Source: a virus. From it: a stretch of DNA of 40,327 nucleotides. How positions within the stretch are numbered: the first letter of the stretch is position 1; each line of letters begins with the position of its first letter. The notes below the pieces were generated by a model. It saw nothing but the letters and a program-made list of their open reading frames with translations. It did not search any database and had not been told where the DNA came from. Below, piece after piece: positions 8,886 to 15,074 of this stretch. Made by a program: the position numbers and the translations under genes. The stretch covers positions 1 through 40,327 of the IMG/VR virus record IMGVR_UViG_3300031512_000004; one strand, written 5' to 3'.

Positions 8886-9464
8886 ATGAGATTTCCTGTT
8901 GATTCAGTAATTGTTACTCAGGAGTTTGGCGAGAATCCTGATAAATATCCGAAAACAGGGGGTCATACAGGTATTGATTTTGCGGGCAAGCTAGGCGACT
9001 ATATTTATGCTGCCGAGGATGGTAAGGTCAAAAAGATAGGATTTGACCCCCAGGGTTATGGCAATTATTTAATCATAGATTGTGATAATGGAATAGAAAC
9101 TCTTTATGCTCATCTAATGAGTACTCCAGAAGTAAGCGGAAAGGTTAAGCGAGGGCAGATTATAGGCTATATGGGAAGTACTGGCTGGTCTAGCGGGGTG
9201 CATTTACATTTTGAGGTTAGATTAAACGGAAAACCTCAAAATCCTAGGTTCTTTTTTGATGCTGTTGAGAGGTTACAAAAAGTTACTAAGAATAAACCGA
9301 GTATTAACTTAAGAATTAGTCCTGTTCTATCTCCTGAAACAGTTTATGCAACTTTGTATGCCGATGATACTTTTGATGTACTGGAGGAAAATCAGGATTG
9401 GGTAAGAATCAAAATAGATAAGGAGCTTTGGATTCATAAATCAGTTATAGAGAGAGTTAAATGA
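8886..9464 (+). CDS. M23 family peptidoglycan endopeptidase with SH3-like tail
   Basis: A 192-residue protein. Residues about 25-130 are a complete M23 (LytM/lysostaphin-type) zinc endopeptidase core: GGHTGIDFAG gives the first His and Asp, LYAHL and VHLHFEV give the downstream catalytic and zinc-binding His residues. The C-terminal 60 residues (NLRISPVLSPETVYATLYAD ... WVRI) resemble a bacterial SH3 domain. It would cleave peptide cross-bridges and complement the GH25 muramidase upstream. No signal peptide, so it could act during exit with a holin or as a virion-associated lysin. Confidence 0.85.
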   Translation: MRFPVDSVIVTQEFGENPDKYPKTGGHTGIDFAGKLGDYIYAAEDGKVKKIGFDPQGYGNYLIIDCDNGIETLYAHLMSTPEVSGKVKRGQIIGYMGSTGWSSGVHLHFEVRLNGKPQNPRFFFDAVERLQKVTKNKPSINLRISPVLSPETVYATLYADDTFDVLEENQDWVRIKIDKELWIHKSVIERVK

Positions 9465-9542
9465 GGGGAATCAAAATTTCTTAGAAAGAATTAAAATGAT
9501 TCTGCTGTTTTAAATATATTTATGAAAGAAAGGAGTAATATC

Positions 9543-10604
9543 ATGAATGAGGTAAAACATCGTCCACCGTTTCCCTGGTTCGGAGGGAAATCAAGAGTAG
9601 CTGATATTGTTTGGGATAAATTAGGAGATGTTGATTTATATGTTGAACCATTTTTTGGCAGTGGTGCGGTCTTGTTTCTAAGACCTACTACGCCTAAATT
9701 AGAAACCGTAAATGATAAAGATAGCCTAATCGCTAATTTTTGGCGGGCTGTTAAACATGACCCTGAACAGGTAGCTTATTATGCTGATAATCCTGTAAAT
9801 GAAGCCGACTTGACGGCGAGGCATATTTGGTTAATTAAATATGGATTACCTAATATTCGAGAGAGAATTTTTGCTGACCCAGATTTCTATGATGCAAAAG
9901 TAGCTGGATGGTGGGTATGGGGAATCTGCTGCTGGATAGGTAGCGGTTGGTGCAGAGGAGAGGGGAAATGGACTGAACATGAGGGCAAACTTGTTGATAA
10001 AAAAACTATTAACGAACTAGATGGGGTATCTAAACAAAGACCTCATATAGGTCATGGCGGGGCGGGAATTAATGCCATAGCTAGTGGGGTTAACAAAAAA
10101 AGACCTCATATATCTCATGGAGGACAAGGAGTTAATACTATAGCTAGAGAAGCTAATAAGCAAACACCCTATCCTTTAATTGAGTATTTTAGCACTTTAA
10201 GTGAGAGGTTGAGATTTGTTAGAGTTTGTTGTGGGGATTGGTCAAGGGTAGTTACTAAGGGCGCGCTGGATTATGGAAAATCTGTAGGAATATTCCTTGA
10301 CCCCCCTTACAAGCAGGATTTACGAGATGATGATTTATATAATGAGGATACAGATAATTTATCCGCCCAGGTCAGGAAATGGTGTATAGAGAACGGTAAC
10401 AATCCCAGGTATAGAATCGCCTTATGCGGATATGAGGGAGAGCATAATGAGCTAGAAGAATTCGGCTGGAAAAAAGTCGAGGGTAAGGCAGTTAGAGCTT
10501 ATGGAAACAGTAAAAACAAAAACTCTCCCAATGCTGAAAACAGGTATAAGGAGAGAATCTGGTTTAATCCCAACTGTATCAATTTAGATAATCAGGAGGA
10601 ATAG
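9543..10604 (+). CDS. Dam-type DNA N6-adenine methyltransferase (D12 class)
   Basis: The ATG at 9543 follows AAGGAG; an in-frame ATG at 9522 lacks a site. The 353-residue protein opens with PPFPWFGGKSR, the FxGxK-type motif of Dam/D12 enzymes near the AdoMet pocket. It has VEPFFGSGAV as motif I and FLDPPYKQ as the catalytic DPPY. Residues about 155-205 are an insertion holding two 21-residue repeats (K(Q/K)RPHI-x-HGG-x-G-(I/V)N-x-IA), a style I recall from other phage Dam-like enzymes. It probably protects phage DNA from restriction. Part of its C-terminus recurs as a decayed fragment at 38.4 kb. Confidence 0.88.
   Translation: MNEVKHRPPFPWFGGKSRVADIVWDKLGDVDLYVEPFFGSGAVLFLRPTTPKLETVNDKDSLIANFWRAVKHDPEQVAYYADNPVNEADLTARHIWLIKYGLPNIRERIFADPDFYDAKVAGWWVWGICCWIGSGWCRGEGKWTEHEGKLVDKKTINELDGVSKQRPHIGHGGAGINAIASGVNKKRPHISHGGQGVNTIAREANKQTPYPLIEYFSTLSERLRFVRVCCGDWSRVVTKGALDYGKSVGIFLDPPYKQDLRDDDLYNEDTDNLSAQVRKWCIENGNNPRYRIALCGYEGEHNELEEFGWKKVEGKAVRAYGNSKNKNSPNAENRYKERIWFNPNCINLDNQEE
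10030..10155 (+). repeat. Two 63-bp in-frame repeats in the Dam-type methylase gene
   Basis: The shared core AGACCTCATATA starts at 10038 and again at 10101, a period of 63 bases (21 codons). The units encode KQRPHIGHGGAGINAIA and KKRPHISHGGQGVNTIA. A weaker third unit may follow (EANKQTPYPL). Confidence 0.8.
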
Positions 10605-10606
10605 AA

Positions 10607-10933
10607 ATGCCTTATAATATCCCCCAGAATCTAGGAGGAGATAGCCCCGAAAATACAAAGTGGATGGAGGAGTGCGTTAACTCTATTACGGGAATCAATA
10701 AACGCACTCGAAGACCTTACACCAAAGCAGAAAAGGTAGCCATTTGTAAAACTATGTTGCGGGAGAAAAAATCGCGCGAGAGTGCAGAACTCTTCATCAA
10801 TGGGAGAATTAATCAACTAGTTCTCCGCGTAATGCGAAACGATAACCTGACCTTTAATCAAGCCCAGGCAAAAGTATTAGCTTTATGTAATAAGTATGAA
10901 TTTGATTTTGATAGAGTACTAAGAGAGCTATGA
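10607..10933 (+). CDS. Hypothetical phage protein
   Basis: A 108-residue soluble, basic protein starting after AGGAGGAATAG. It begins MPYNIPQNLGGDSPENTKWM and has a Lys/Arg-rich centre (KRTRRPYTKAEKVAICKTM) and a helical C-terminus. A similar MPYNIP...GGD opening is seen in various small phage proteins, from memory, but no function is known to me. It is translationally coupled (ATGA) to the next short gene. Confidence 0.6.
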   Translation: MPYNIPQNLGGDSPENTKWMEECVNSITGINKRTRRPYTKAEKVAICKTMLREKKSRESAELFINGRINQLVLRVMRNDNLTFNQAQAKVLALCNKYEFDFDRVLREL

Positions 10934-11076
10934 TTATCGAGCTGGAGAAAATAAATCAACTACCGAGGGATTATATTTACAGAGCCTTTGTCGGACTGCC
11001 TAAAATAGAATTTGAAATCGCCTATAAGTTTAAATACCTCTATTTTATCCCATACAAACTAATAAACCCGCCCTAA
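10930..11076 (+). CDS. Hypothetical 48-residue protein
   Basis: The ATG at 10930 overlaps the preceding stop as ATGA. The product begins MIIELEKINQLPRDYIYRAF and ends YKLINPP. It has an aromatic-rich centre and no clear membrane span. Its last 18 bases overlap the 3' end of the convergent HNH gene. The 4-base coupling is the main support for it being real. Confidence 0.5.
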   Translation: MIIELEKINQLPRDYIYRAFVGLPKIEFEIAYKFKYLYFIPYKLINPP

Positions 11077-11403
11077 ATAAATATTTTTACCCTTTTCATA
11101 TTTATATTTATAGATTTTCCCCTTTATCCTAACCAAGCCTTTTTCCTCCTCAGGCTTGGTTTTCCATTTAATATTATTATTAATCCTCAGATTACATAGC
11201 CGATTATCCAATTTATCGCCGTTAATATGCTCGACCTTAAAACCTTTCGGCGGGTTAACTAAGAACCTATGTAAATAAGTAAGCCCCCCATGAAAATCAT
11301 TTGTCGCCAGGTAGCCATTAATTAACCTCCACCTGTACTTCGTTAGGAGATATTTATACTCCTCATCTATCTTCACTCTGTCAAAAATTTCGGCGGGAAT
11401 CAT
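11059..11403 (-). CDS. Free-standing HNH homing endonuclease-like protein
   Basis: A 114-residue protein on the opposite strand to its neighbours, preceded by TGGAGG at correct spacing. The N-terminal half (VKIDEEYKYLLTKYRWRLIN) and the core LHRFLVNPPKG...VEHINGDKLDNR with CNLRI match HNH_3-type homing endonucleases of phages: LHR and EHINGD supply metal-binding His residues and N the third H/N. The C-terminus is Lys-rich (KGKIYKYKYEKGK) and may bind DNA. Its antisense insertion at the boundary of the hairpin-rich island suggests a mobile gene. It would nick or cut DNA at an uninterrupted allele. Confidence 0.85.
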   Translation of the reverse strand: MIPAEIFDRVKIDEEYKYLLTKYRWRLINGYLATNDFHGGLTYLHRFLVNPPKGFKVEHINGDKLDNRLCNLRINNNIKWKTKPEEEKGLVRIKGKIYKYKYEKGKNIYLGRVY

Positions 11404-11764
11404 AAATCCTCCATTAGCAAGTATACCAGAGAGGAGAGTAGAGTGGCTAAAGATGGATAGAGGGAGTTAAGGGGAGATTATCGAGAATTTACGGATTGAG
11501 AGCGGTGGTGGGAGGGGGAGTACACCAGCGCCAGCAATTCTGGTTGCAGAAAATTTTTTCGGGCGCAAACTTTGTTGCAGCAATGCGGATTGCGGGGTTG
11601 GAAGCTTGCATGCTATATTTTTTGCATTTTGCGTTGCAGAACGAAAGATTAATAAACAGAACGTAAGATTAGAGTTTGATTAGAGTTACTCAAAAAACTT
11701 GACAATGGGCAATCTGGTTGGTATGCTAAAGCAAAAAACGTTTTTGCAGAAAGGAGCTAATGAG
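11404..11764. other. Intergenic region, left edge of hairpin-rich island
   Basis: No gene seen. It holds the start-side control of the HNH gene (TGGAGG, minus strand), three TTGCAG repeats (about 11543, 11572, 11633) and small hairpins such as GCAAT-GCGG-ATTGC. A strong rightward promoter at 11699-11727 ends it. Base composition changes from AT-rich to mixed within this stretch. Confidence 0.6.
11699..11727 (+). promoter_or_regulatory. Sigma70/sigmaA promoter for the hairpin-rich island
   Basis: TTGACA (11699-11704), 17-base spacer, TATGCT (11722-11727). The predicted start near 11734 leaves a short leader before the AAAGGAG and ATG at 11765. Confidence 0.75.
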
Positions 11765-12088
11765 ATGAAAAACCCCAACAACCCCAGCAAGACCAGCAAG
11801 GTCAAGCCCCCCAGCAAGGGGCAGATGTTGGCTACCATCGAGCAAGCCATCTCCAAGATGGAGTGGCCATTCGAGGTTAGGTTAACCCCCAAAGCTAAGC
11901 GTGACCTGATGGCGCCGGCGAACTACACATATCTAACTCAGGCGTACACTTGGGCAAACTACATTCTGACGTGGCAATACGGCAGAATGTATAGTGATGA
12001 CATTAATGCTGACTATGGAGAACTGATTAATATACTTGAAAGAATGTACACAGATAGGGTATTAGATTGGTCAATGAAGGAGCAATAA
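11765..12088 (+). CDS. Hypothetical protein, paralogue of the 12283 gene
   Basis: The ATG at 11765 follows AAAGGAG. The 107-residue product has a Pro/Lys/Ser-rich N-terminus and then a helical domain: IEQAISKMEWPFEVRLTPKA ... LTQAYTWANYIL ... GELINILERMY. The domain aligns with the gene two positions downstream (VEHAIQKMEAPRQVHLSSRA ... LDEAFRLAYRI ... RKLISVLVKMW), so the pair arose by duplication. Codon use here is GC-richer than in the replication genes. No known family; small size, promoter and island position suggest an accessory, perhaps host-takeover, protein. Confidence 0.65.
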   Translation: MKNPNNPSKTSKVKPPSKGQMLATIEQAISKMEWPFEVRLTPKAKRDLMAPANYTYLTQAYTWANYILTWQYGRMYSDDINADYGELINILERMYTDRVLDWSMKEQ

Positions 12089-12091
12089 GCC

Positions 12092-12286
12092 ATGAGTGAA
12101 AACCAGAGTTTTAAAAACCTTGTTAATCGCCGTGAGCGGAAAGCCGCTCGCCGGCGGGATTATGTCCGTGCGGCGTACTACGCCGCAGACCACGATAAGC
12201 GTTATGGCTTGCGTGTGTGGACAGCCATTAACGCTTTTCGGCGCCCTCTCGACCTGGGCGCCCCAGCTAGAAGGAGGGGAGAATGA
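12092..12286 (+). CDS. Hypothetical Arg-rich 64-residue protein with hairpin-packed gene
   Basis: The ATG at 12092 follows AAGGAG at the end of the previous gene, and the stop overlaps the next start as ATGA. The product is basic (NRRERKAARRRDYVRAAYYA, ending RRGE) and could bind nucleic acid. The 195-base gene holds four strong hairpins: GAGCGG/CCGCTC (12134-12149), GCGGCGTA/TACGCCGC (12170-12186), AGCGTTATGGCT/AGCCATTAACGCT (12198-12235) and GGCGCCC/GGGCGCC (12240-12262). The Arg and Ala richness may follow from, rather than cause, the hairpins. Confidence 0.5.
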   Translation: MSENQSFKNLVNRRERKAARRRDYVRAAYYAADHDKRYGLRVWTAINAFRRPLDLGAPARRRGE

Positions 12287-12549
12287 AACCGTTTGACCCT
12301 GACCCTGCGAGCTATCCCACATGGCTCAAGACTGTCATTGTCGAACACGCTATCCAAAAGATGGAAGCCCCTCGACAAGTACACTTGTCGAGCCGGGCTA
12401 GTCTTAAATTAATGAATTCTCGGTACAGACAGTATTTAGACGAGGCTTTCCGTCTGGCATATCGTATCACTTCTTTTTCAAACAATGACAACGATAAAGA
12501 ATATAGAAAATTAATTAGCGTTCTGGTCAAGATGTGGAAAGGAGAATGA
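12283..12549 (+). CDS. Hypothetical protein, paralogue of the 11765 gene
   Basis: An 88-residue product coupled by ATGA to the previous gene and preceded by AAGGAGGGGAG. It aligns with the 11765 gene across its helical domain (V-E-x-AI-x-KME ... A-x-x-x-LM ... LI-x-x-L-x-x-M). Within it lies a near-perfect 22-base palindrome, CTCGACAAGT-AC-ACTTGTCGAG (12371-12392). No recognised family. Confidence 0.6.
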   Translation: MKPFDPDPASYPTWLKTVIVEHAIQKMEAPRQVHLSSRASLKLMNSRYRQYLDEAFRLAYRITSFSNNDNDKEYRKLISVLVKMWKGE

Positions 12550-12552
12550 CAG

Positions 12553-12615
12553 ATGCTTTACGTACTACTAATTTTACTGTTCGTGTCCTTTTTCGTGTTC
12601 TTCCCCCGCCCGTAG
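12553..12615 (+). CDS. 20-residue hydrophobic micropeptide
   Basis: ATG at 12553 lies 8 bases after AAGGAG and encodes MLYVLLILLFVSFFVFFPRP, a single membrane-spanning stretch. Its stop codon TAG lies at the hinge of a perfect hairpin CCCCCGCC-CGTA-GGCGGGGG (12603-12622). The ribosome site and the uniform hydrophobicity support translation; the length makes it uncertain. A toxin, membrane-signal or leader-peptide role is possible. Confidence 0.45.
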   Translation: MLYVLLILLFVSFFVFFPRP

Positions 12616-12640
12616 GCGGGGGCGAACCCCAACTTCAATC

Positions 12641-12702
12641 CGTCCCTCCCTCATGAGGGAGGGACGCTATCCTCGATGATGCCAGTATCGACATCATCGA
12701 GG
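12641..12702. repeat. Two long perfect inverted repeats between genes
   Basis: 12641-12666 is a perfect 26-base palindrome centred on CTCATGAG with arms CGTCCCTCCCTCA. 12671-12681 (CCTCGATGATG) pairs perfectly with 12692-12702 (CATCATCGAGG) around a 10-base loop. Neither is followed by a T-run, so they are not ordinary terminators. Confidence 0.8.
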
Positions 12703-12728
12703 GGTGGGTTGGGAAGTGTACGTATCCT

Positions 12729-12756
12729 TTGACGATGCTGCGAACAGGGATATAAC
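12729..12756 (+). promoter_or_regulatory. Possible promoter for the Cys-rich gene at 12823
   Basis: TTGACG (12729-12734), 16-base spacer, TATAAC (12751-12756). It overlaps the two mutually exclusive hairpins described at 12742-12779. Match is good but not perfect. Confidence 0.4.
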
Positions 12757-12779
12757 TGTTCTTGCATACACAAGAACAG
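12742..12779 (+). promoter_or_regulatory. Mutually exclusive hairpins (switch-like leader)
   Basis: GAACAG (12742-12747) can pair with CTGTTC (12756-12761), while CTGTTCTTG (12756-12764) can instead pair with CAAGAACAG (12771-12779, 9 bp, 6-base loop). The shared middle strand makes the two folds incompatible, as in attenuators. It lies upstream of the AAGGAG of the 12823 gene. Confidence 0.4.
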
Positions 12780-12822
12780 AAGTAAAATTAGTTTATCTTA
12801 ATCTTAATAAGGAGTGTGTAGA

Positions 12823-13119
12823 ATGGAAGTTAAAGTTGTGATGTCGTGTAACTGTGAATGCAAGTGGCACGATTTAGACGTGCCGCCCGCGGTCAATGCT
12901 CCGTGTTATTGTGAAGCCCACGGAGACGTCGAAATTAAAGACGTCTCCGTAACCGGCGTCGCGGACTTCTTCGTCCGCGACATGTCCGGTAACTGGTGGC
13001 ATCGCGGAGAAATCATTTCGGATGAGGAGCTAGCTTCAAAGCTAGCGAACACTGAACACGAGACTTTTCCGTGTTTCACGAAAAGCGTTCCGCCGGCGTT
13101 AATTATTATTAACTATTAA
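12823..13119 (+). CDS. Hypothetical Cys-rich protein with hairpin-packed gene
   Basis: The ATG at 12823 is favoured by AAGGAG at 12809. The 98-residue product starts MEVKVVMSCNCECKWHDLDV and has a second Cys cluster (APCYCEAHG), a possible metal-binding N-terminus; the C-terminus is hydrophobic. The gene contains CGGAGACGTC/GACGTCTCCG (12921-12949), GTCGCGGAC/GTCCGCGAC nested inside ACCGG/CCGGT (12952-12990), GCTAGCTT/AAGCTAGC (13029-13046) and AACACG/CGTGTT (13055-13075). No family recognised. Confidence 0.55.
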   Translation: MEVKVVMSCNCECKWHDLDVPPAVNAPCYCEAHGDVEIKDVSVTGVADFFVRDMSGNWWHRGEIISDEELASKLANTEHETFPCFTKSVPPALIIINY

Positions 13120-13132
13120 TGGAGGTGTAACA

Positions 13133-13558
13133 ATGAATACTTTCGATAAACGAACACTAAAAAGAGTATCAAGTGCGCTACTCTCTCTGTCGAGTAGCAC
13201 GTACACTTCAGTTCGCGTGCCATTCGGCCCCCAGGTTGACACCTGGGGGCGGAACGGGCGAAACCCGAAGTGGGCAGTCCGTGATAAAAGCCCACTTCTA
13301 GAAGAACTGGAGGGGTATTTCGTCTTCGACAACGGGAAGCACGCATGTATTGTTTCTTCATATTTCGTTAATTTAAACATCGATATTAAAACAGTATATG
13401 CCCCGATGCCTATCCACTCTGTTTTCCCCCTGTTCAGGGGGGTGGGGGAGGTCTTCCTCGCCTCCTCCCCCGAAGGGGTGAGAAGGCTGTTCTTTCCTTG
13501 GGCTGTTGCTCACGTGTGGGTGGCAAACCCGTACGTGGAACTGTTAAAAGTCGGTTAA
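13133..13558 (+). CDS. Hypothetical protein with hairpin-packed gene
   Basis: A 141-residue product after TGGAGGTGTAAC. It begins MNTFDKRTLKRVSSALLSLS and has a hydrophobic C-terminal third (LFFPWAVAHVWVANPYVELL). Inside the gene are GCCCCCAGGT/ACCTGGGGGC with a 4-base loop (13227-13250), GAAGTGGGC/GCCCACTTC (13267-13298), CCCCCT/AGGGGG (13426-13441) and GGGGGAGG/CCTCCCCC (13444-13471). It ends 29 bases before the next start. No family recognised. Confidence 0.5.
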   Translation: MNTFDKRTLKRVSSALLSLSSSTYTSVRVPFGPQVDTWGRNGRNPKWAVRDKSPLLEELEGYFVFDNGKHACIVSSYFVNLNIDIKTVYAPMPIHSVFPLFRGVGEVFLASSPEGVRRLFFPWAVAHVWVANPYVELLKVG

Positions 13559-13587
13559 CTCGATTAATATTTTACAAGGAGTGCAAA

Positions 13588-13998
13588 ATGAGCGAAAAAT
13601 TAGAAGTCATAAAAACCCGGCGGGGCAACCCCGCCCTCTGGGTGGGCGGGGGCGCCACTACCTCGAAATTCTCCGCCCGCTTCGTGATGCGGGCGGAGGA
13701 GCTAGCCCGGGCGTGCTTCATTGCCCGGCACGGGCACAGATGCAATGCCGGGCAAGCCCTTGTCCCCCTTCTGGAGGGGGACATCGTTGTTGAACTGAGC
13801 GGCCGGCGTCCCGCGTCGCCGGACAATCCAGACTTATTCATTCTCGCTCGTCGTATAATTAGCTTTGAAGACGATAACCAGCACAAAATTGCTATCGTCG
13901 AGTACGTCGACGTTTCTGTCGACGACATTCCCCCCTCCGTGTGGAGGGGGTGCGAAATCTATCACAACAGAGATGGACGCTACTTTATAGCTGAGTAG
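13588..13998 (+). CDS. Hairpin-packed accessory protein, copy 1 (LWVGGGAT family)
   Basis: The ATG at 13588 follows AAGGAGTGC. The 136-residue product contains PALWVGGGATTSKFSARFV, QALVPLLEGDI, RPASPDNPD, DDIPPSVW and a terminal DGRYFIAE; it aligns along its whole length with the 15393 gene. At least six perfect hairpins lie within its 411 bases, for example GGCGGGG/CCCCGCC (13619-13635), CTCCGCCCGC/GCGGGCGGAG (13671-13698), TTGCCCGGC/GCCGGGCAA (13721-13755), GTCCCCCT/AGGGGGAC (13762-13782), CGTCGAC/GTCGACG (13905-13924) and CCCCCTCC/GGAGGGGG (13931-13950). A strong terminator follows. Function unknown; I vaguely recall similar W-GGG-containing small proteins but cannot name a family. Confidence 0.65.
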   Translation: MSEKLEVIKTRRGNPALWVGGGATTSKFSARFVMRAEELARACFIARHGHRCNAGQALVPLLEGDIVVELSGRRPASPDNPDLFILARRIISFEDDNQHKIAIVEYVDVSVDDIPPSVWRGCEIYHNRDGRYFIAE

Positions 13999-14051
13999 CG
14001 TCTATCTCTCCCCAATTCCCCGCCGGCTAGCCTCCACTAGCCGGCACCGGA

Positions 14052-14090
14052 GCCGGGGCTACTTACGACGTAGCCCCGGCATTTTTGTTT
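14052..14090 (+). terminator. Rho-independent terminator after copy 1
   Basis: GCCGGGGCTA (14052-14061) pairs perfectly with TAGCCCCGGC (14071-14080), 9-base loop, followed by ATTTTTGTTT. The stem end and tail closely resemble those of the terminator after copy 2 at 15854. Confidence 0.85.
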
Positions 14091-14170
14091 ACCAACACTG
14101 CCCACTGCCCAGTATCCAGTGTCCACTACCCACCGGGCAGGGGAGGGGCAGGTAGAAAAAAAAACCCAAT

Positions 14171-14273
14171 GCGCCAAAAATGCCACCCAAGCCTCAGGGC
14201 GCCACTTCCCCCTGGGCAACTTAAAAATGGCATTAGGCGCGGGCTAAAAATTTTTCGCCCCGATTCACGGGGC
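14171..14273 (+). promoter_or_regulatory. Repeated structured leader element, copy A1
   Basis: GCGCC (14171-14175) pairs with GGCGC (14236-14240), and TGCC with GGCA inside it, across an A-rich internal loop. The conserved block CTTAAAAATGGC (14220-14231) is followed after 12 bases by CTAAAAATTTTT (14244-14255) and hairpin GCCCCG/CGGGGC (14257-14273). No gene follows directly; the element runs into copy A2 after 23 bases. Confidence 0.6.
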
Positions 14274-14296
14274 AGAAGATAAGCAAAAAACTTGAT

Positions 14297-14409
14297 GCGC
14301 CAAAAATTCCGCCCCTGAAGCTTAGGGAAAGCCACCCCCAAAGGCGGCTTAAAAATGGCGCAAAATGAAACCAAAAATTTTACGAACAACACGCCCCCAT
14401 CTACGGGGC
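14297..14409 (+). promoter_or_regulatory. Repeated structured leader element, copy A2
   Basis: GCGCC (14297-14301) pairs with GGCGC and CCGCC with GGCGG, flanking an AAAAATT/CTTAAAAAT internal loop. A CCCT/AGGG hairpin lies inside. CTTAAAAATGGC (14348-14359) is followed after 11 bases by CCAAAAATTTT (14371-14381) and hairpin GCCCC/GGGGC (14393-14409). It sits just before the AAGGAG of the 14443 gene, so it is probably its 5' leader. Confidence 0.65.
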
Positions 14410-14442
14410 AATAAACGACAGATAAGAAAGGAGAATAGAAAA

Positions 14443-14883
14443 ATGTACTACTATAAAGACAGTAACAAAATCTACGAAGTGGTTTCCATTCGGGACATCT
14501 ACCCCGAAGAAGCTGCCTTCCCGTATTATATCTGCCGAAAGGGCGACCCTATTCCCAAAGGCTATACCATCATCTGCCGGGGTATCCGGCGATACAGTAA
14601 TGATGGATTTGTTTACCTCTATCCCGTAAAGGATAACGAGGATGGAGATTATATCGTCTGTGTCTATGAGGGGGAGCAAGAGATGGTAGACGAAAAAAGT
14701 TTTGAAGAACTACTAGATAGGTATGAGCGCGCTTTAAATGGCGCACTCTACGAGTACACAATCAAGGAGTATTCTAAAACTCACGGCGGAATTTGGATAT
14801 TGGAGGGGGAAACGAAATCAATTGACATTCCGCCGGGAAACCCTGTGGAGGTGCAAAAAATCGAAATCTTGATTGAGAAATAA
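14443..14883 (+). CDS. Hypothetical acidic protein behind leader element A2
   Basis: The ATG at 14443 is preceded by AAGGAGAATAG; an in-frame ATG at 14365 lies inside the leader element and is rejected. The 146-residue product (MYYYKDSNKIYEVVSIRDIY...) is acidic and Tyr-rich with no membrane span. It contains fewer internal hairpins than its neighbours (GCCGG-GGTAT-CCGGC near 14577 is one). Function unknown. A stem GCCCCGCC/GGGCGGGGC follows the stop. Confidence 0.6.
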   Translation: MYYYKDSNKIYEVVSIRDIYPEEAAFPYYICRKGDPIPKGYTIICRGIRRYSNDGFVYLYPVKDNEDGDYIVCVYEGEQEMVDEKSFEELLDRYERALNGALYEYTIKEYSKTHGGIWILEGETKSIDIPPGNPVEVQKIEILIEK

Positions 14884-14934
14884 AACTATCGCCCCGCCTT
14901 TTGTCCGATGGGCGGGGCGAGAAAAAATTTTCAT

Positions 14935-15049
14935 CTCGCCAAAAAATTCACCCTCAAAGCTTTGGGAATGTCATATCCCTAAACGGCTTAAAAATGGCGA
15001 GTAGAGAAATCTAAAAATTTTATCAATTCACGCCTCACACGCGAGGCGT
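14935..15049 (+). promoter_or_regulatory. Repeated structured leader element, copy B
   Basis: CTCGCC (14935-14940) pairs with GGCGAG at 14996-15001 around the A-rich internal loop; CCC/GGG hairpins lie inside. CTTAAAAATGGC (14987-14998) is followed after 12 bases by CTAAAAATTTT (15011-15021) and hairpin ACGCCTC/GAGGCGT (15030-15049). The AAAGGAG of the 15075 gene follows within 20 bases. Confidence 0.65.
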
Positions 15050-15074
15050 AAGAAAAACAAGAAAGGAGTATAAA

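Larger units (their letters stand above)
13999..14442. other. Long untranslated stretch: terminator and two leader-RNA elements
   Basis: No convincing gene. In order it holds hairpin GCCGGCTAG/CTAGCCGGC (14022-14045), the terminator at 14052-14090, a GC-rich spacer, two tandem copies of the repeated leader element (14171-14273 and 14297-14409) and the AAGGAG for the 14443 gene. Confidence 0.7.

Noticed and set aside
11543-11640. Possible fifth copy of the leader element
   Set aside because: It has GAAAATTTTTTC and GCGC-rich pieces but not the conserved CTTAAAAATGGC block or correct spacing.
12603-12702. CRISPR-like repeat array in the palindrome-rich stretch
   Set aside because: The palindromes all differ in sequence and spacing; there is no repeated unit with constant-length spacers.
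12704-12841. 45-codon GTG-start frame (VGWEVYVSFDDAANRDITVL and onward) upstream of the Cys-rich gene
   Set aside because: Amino-acid content looks protein-like, but the start has poor spacing to a ribosome site, it runs through the inverted repeats and a possible promoter, and it ends inside the next gene in another frame.
13099-13380. Antisense frames opposite the hairpin-rich genes
   Set aside because: Long antisense frames follow from high GC and inverted repeats; none has a start with a ribosome site.
14085-14392. Open frames on both strands in the 14.1-14.4 kb GC-rich stretch
   Set aside because: They have no ribosome sites, odd composition, and coincide with the structured leader elements.
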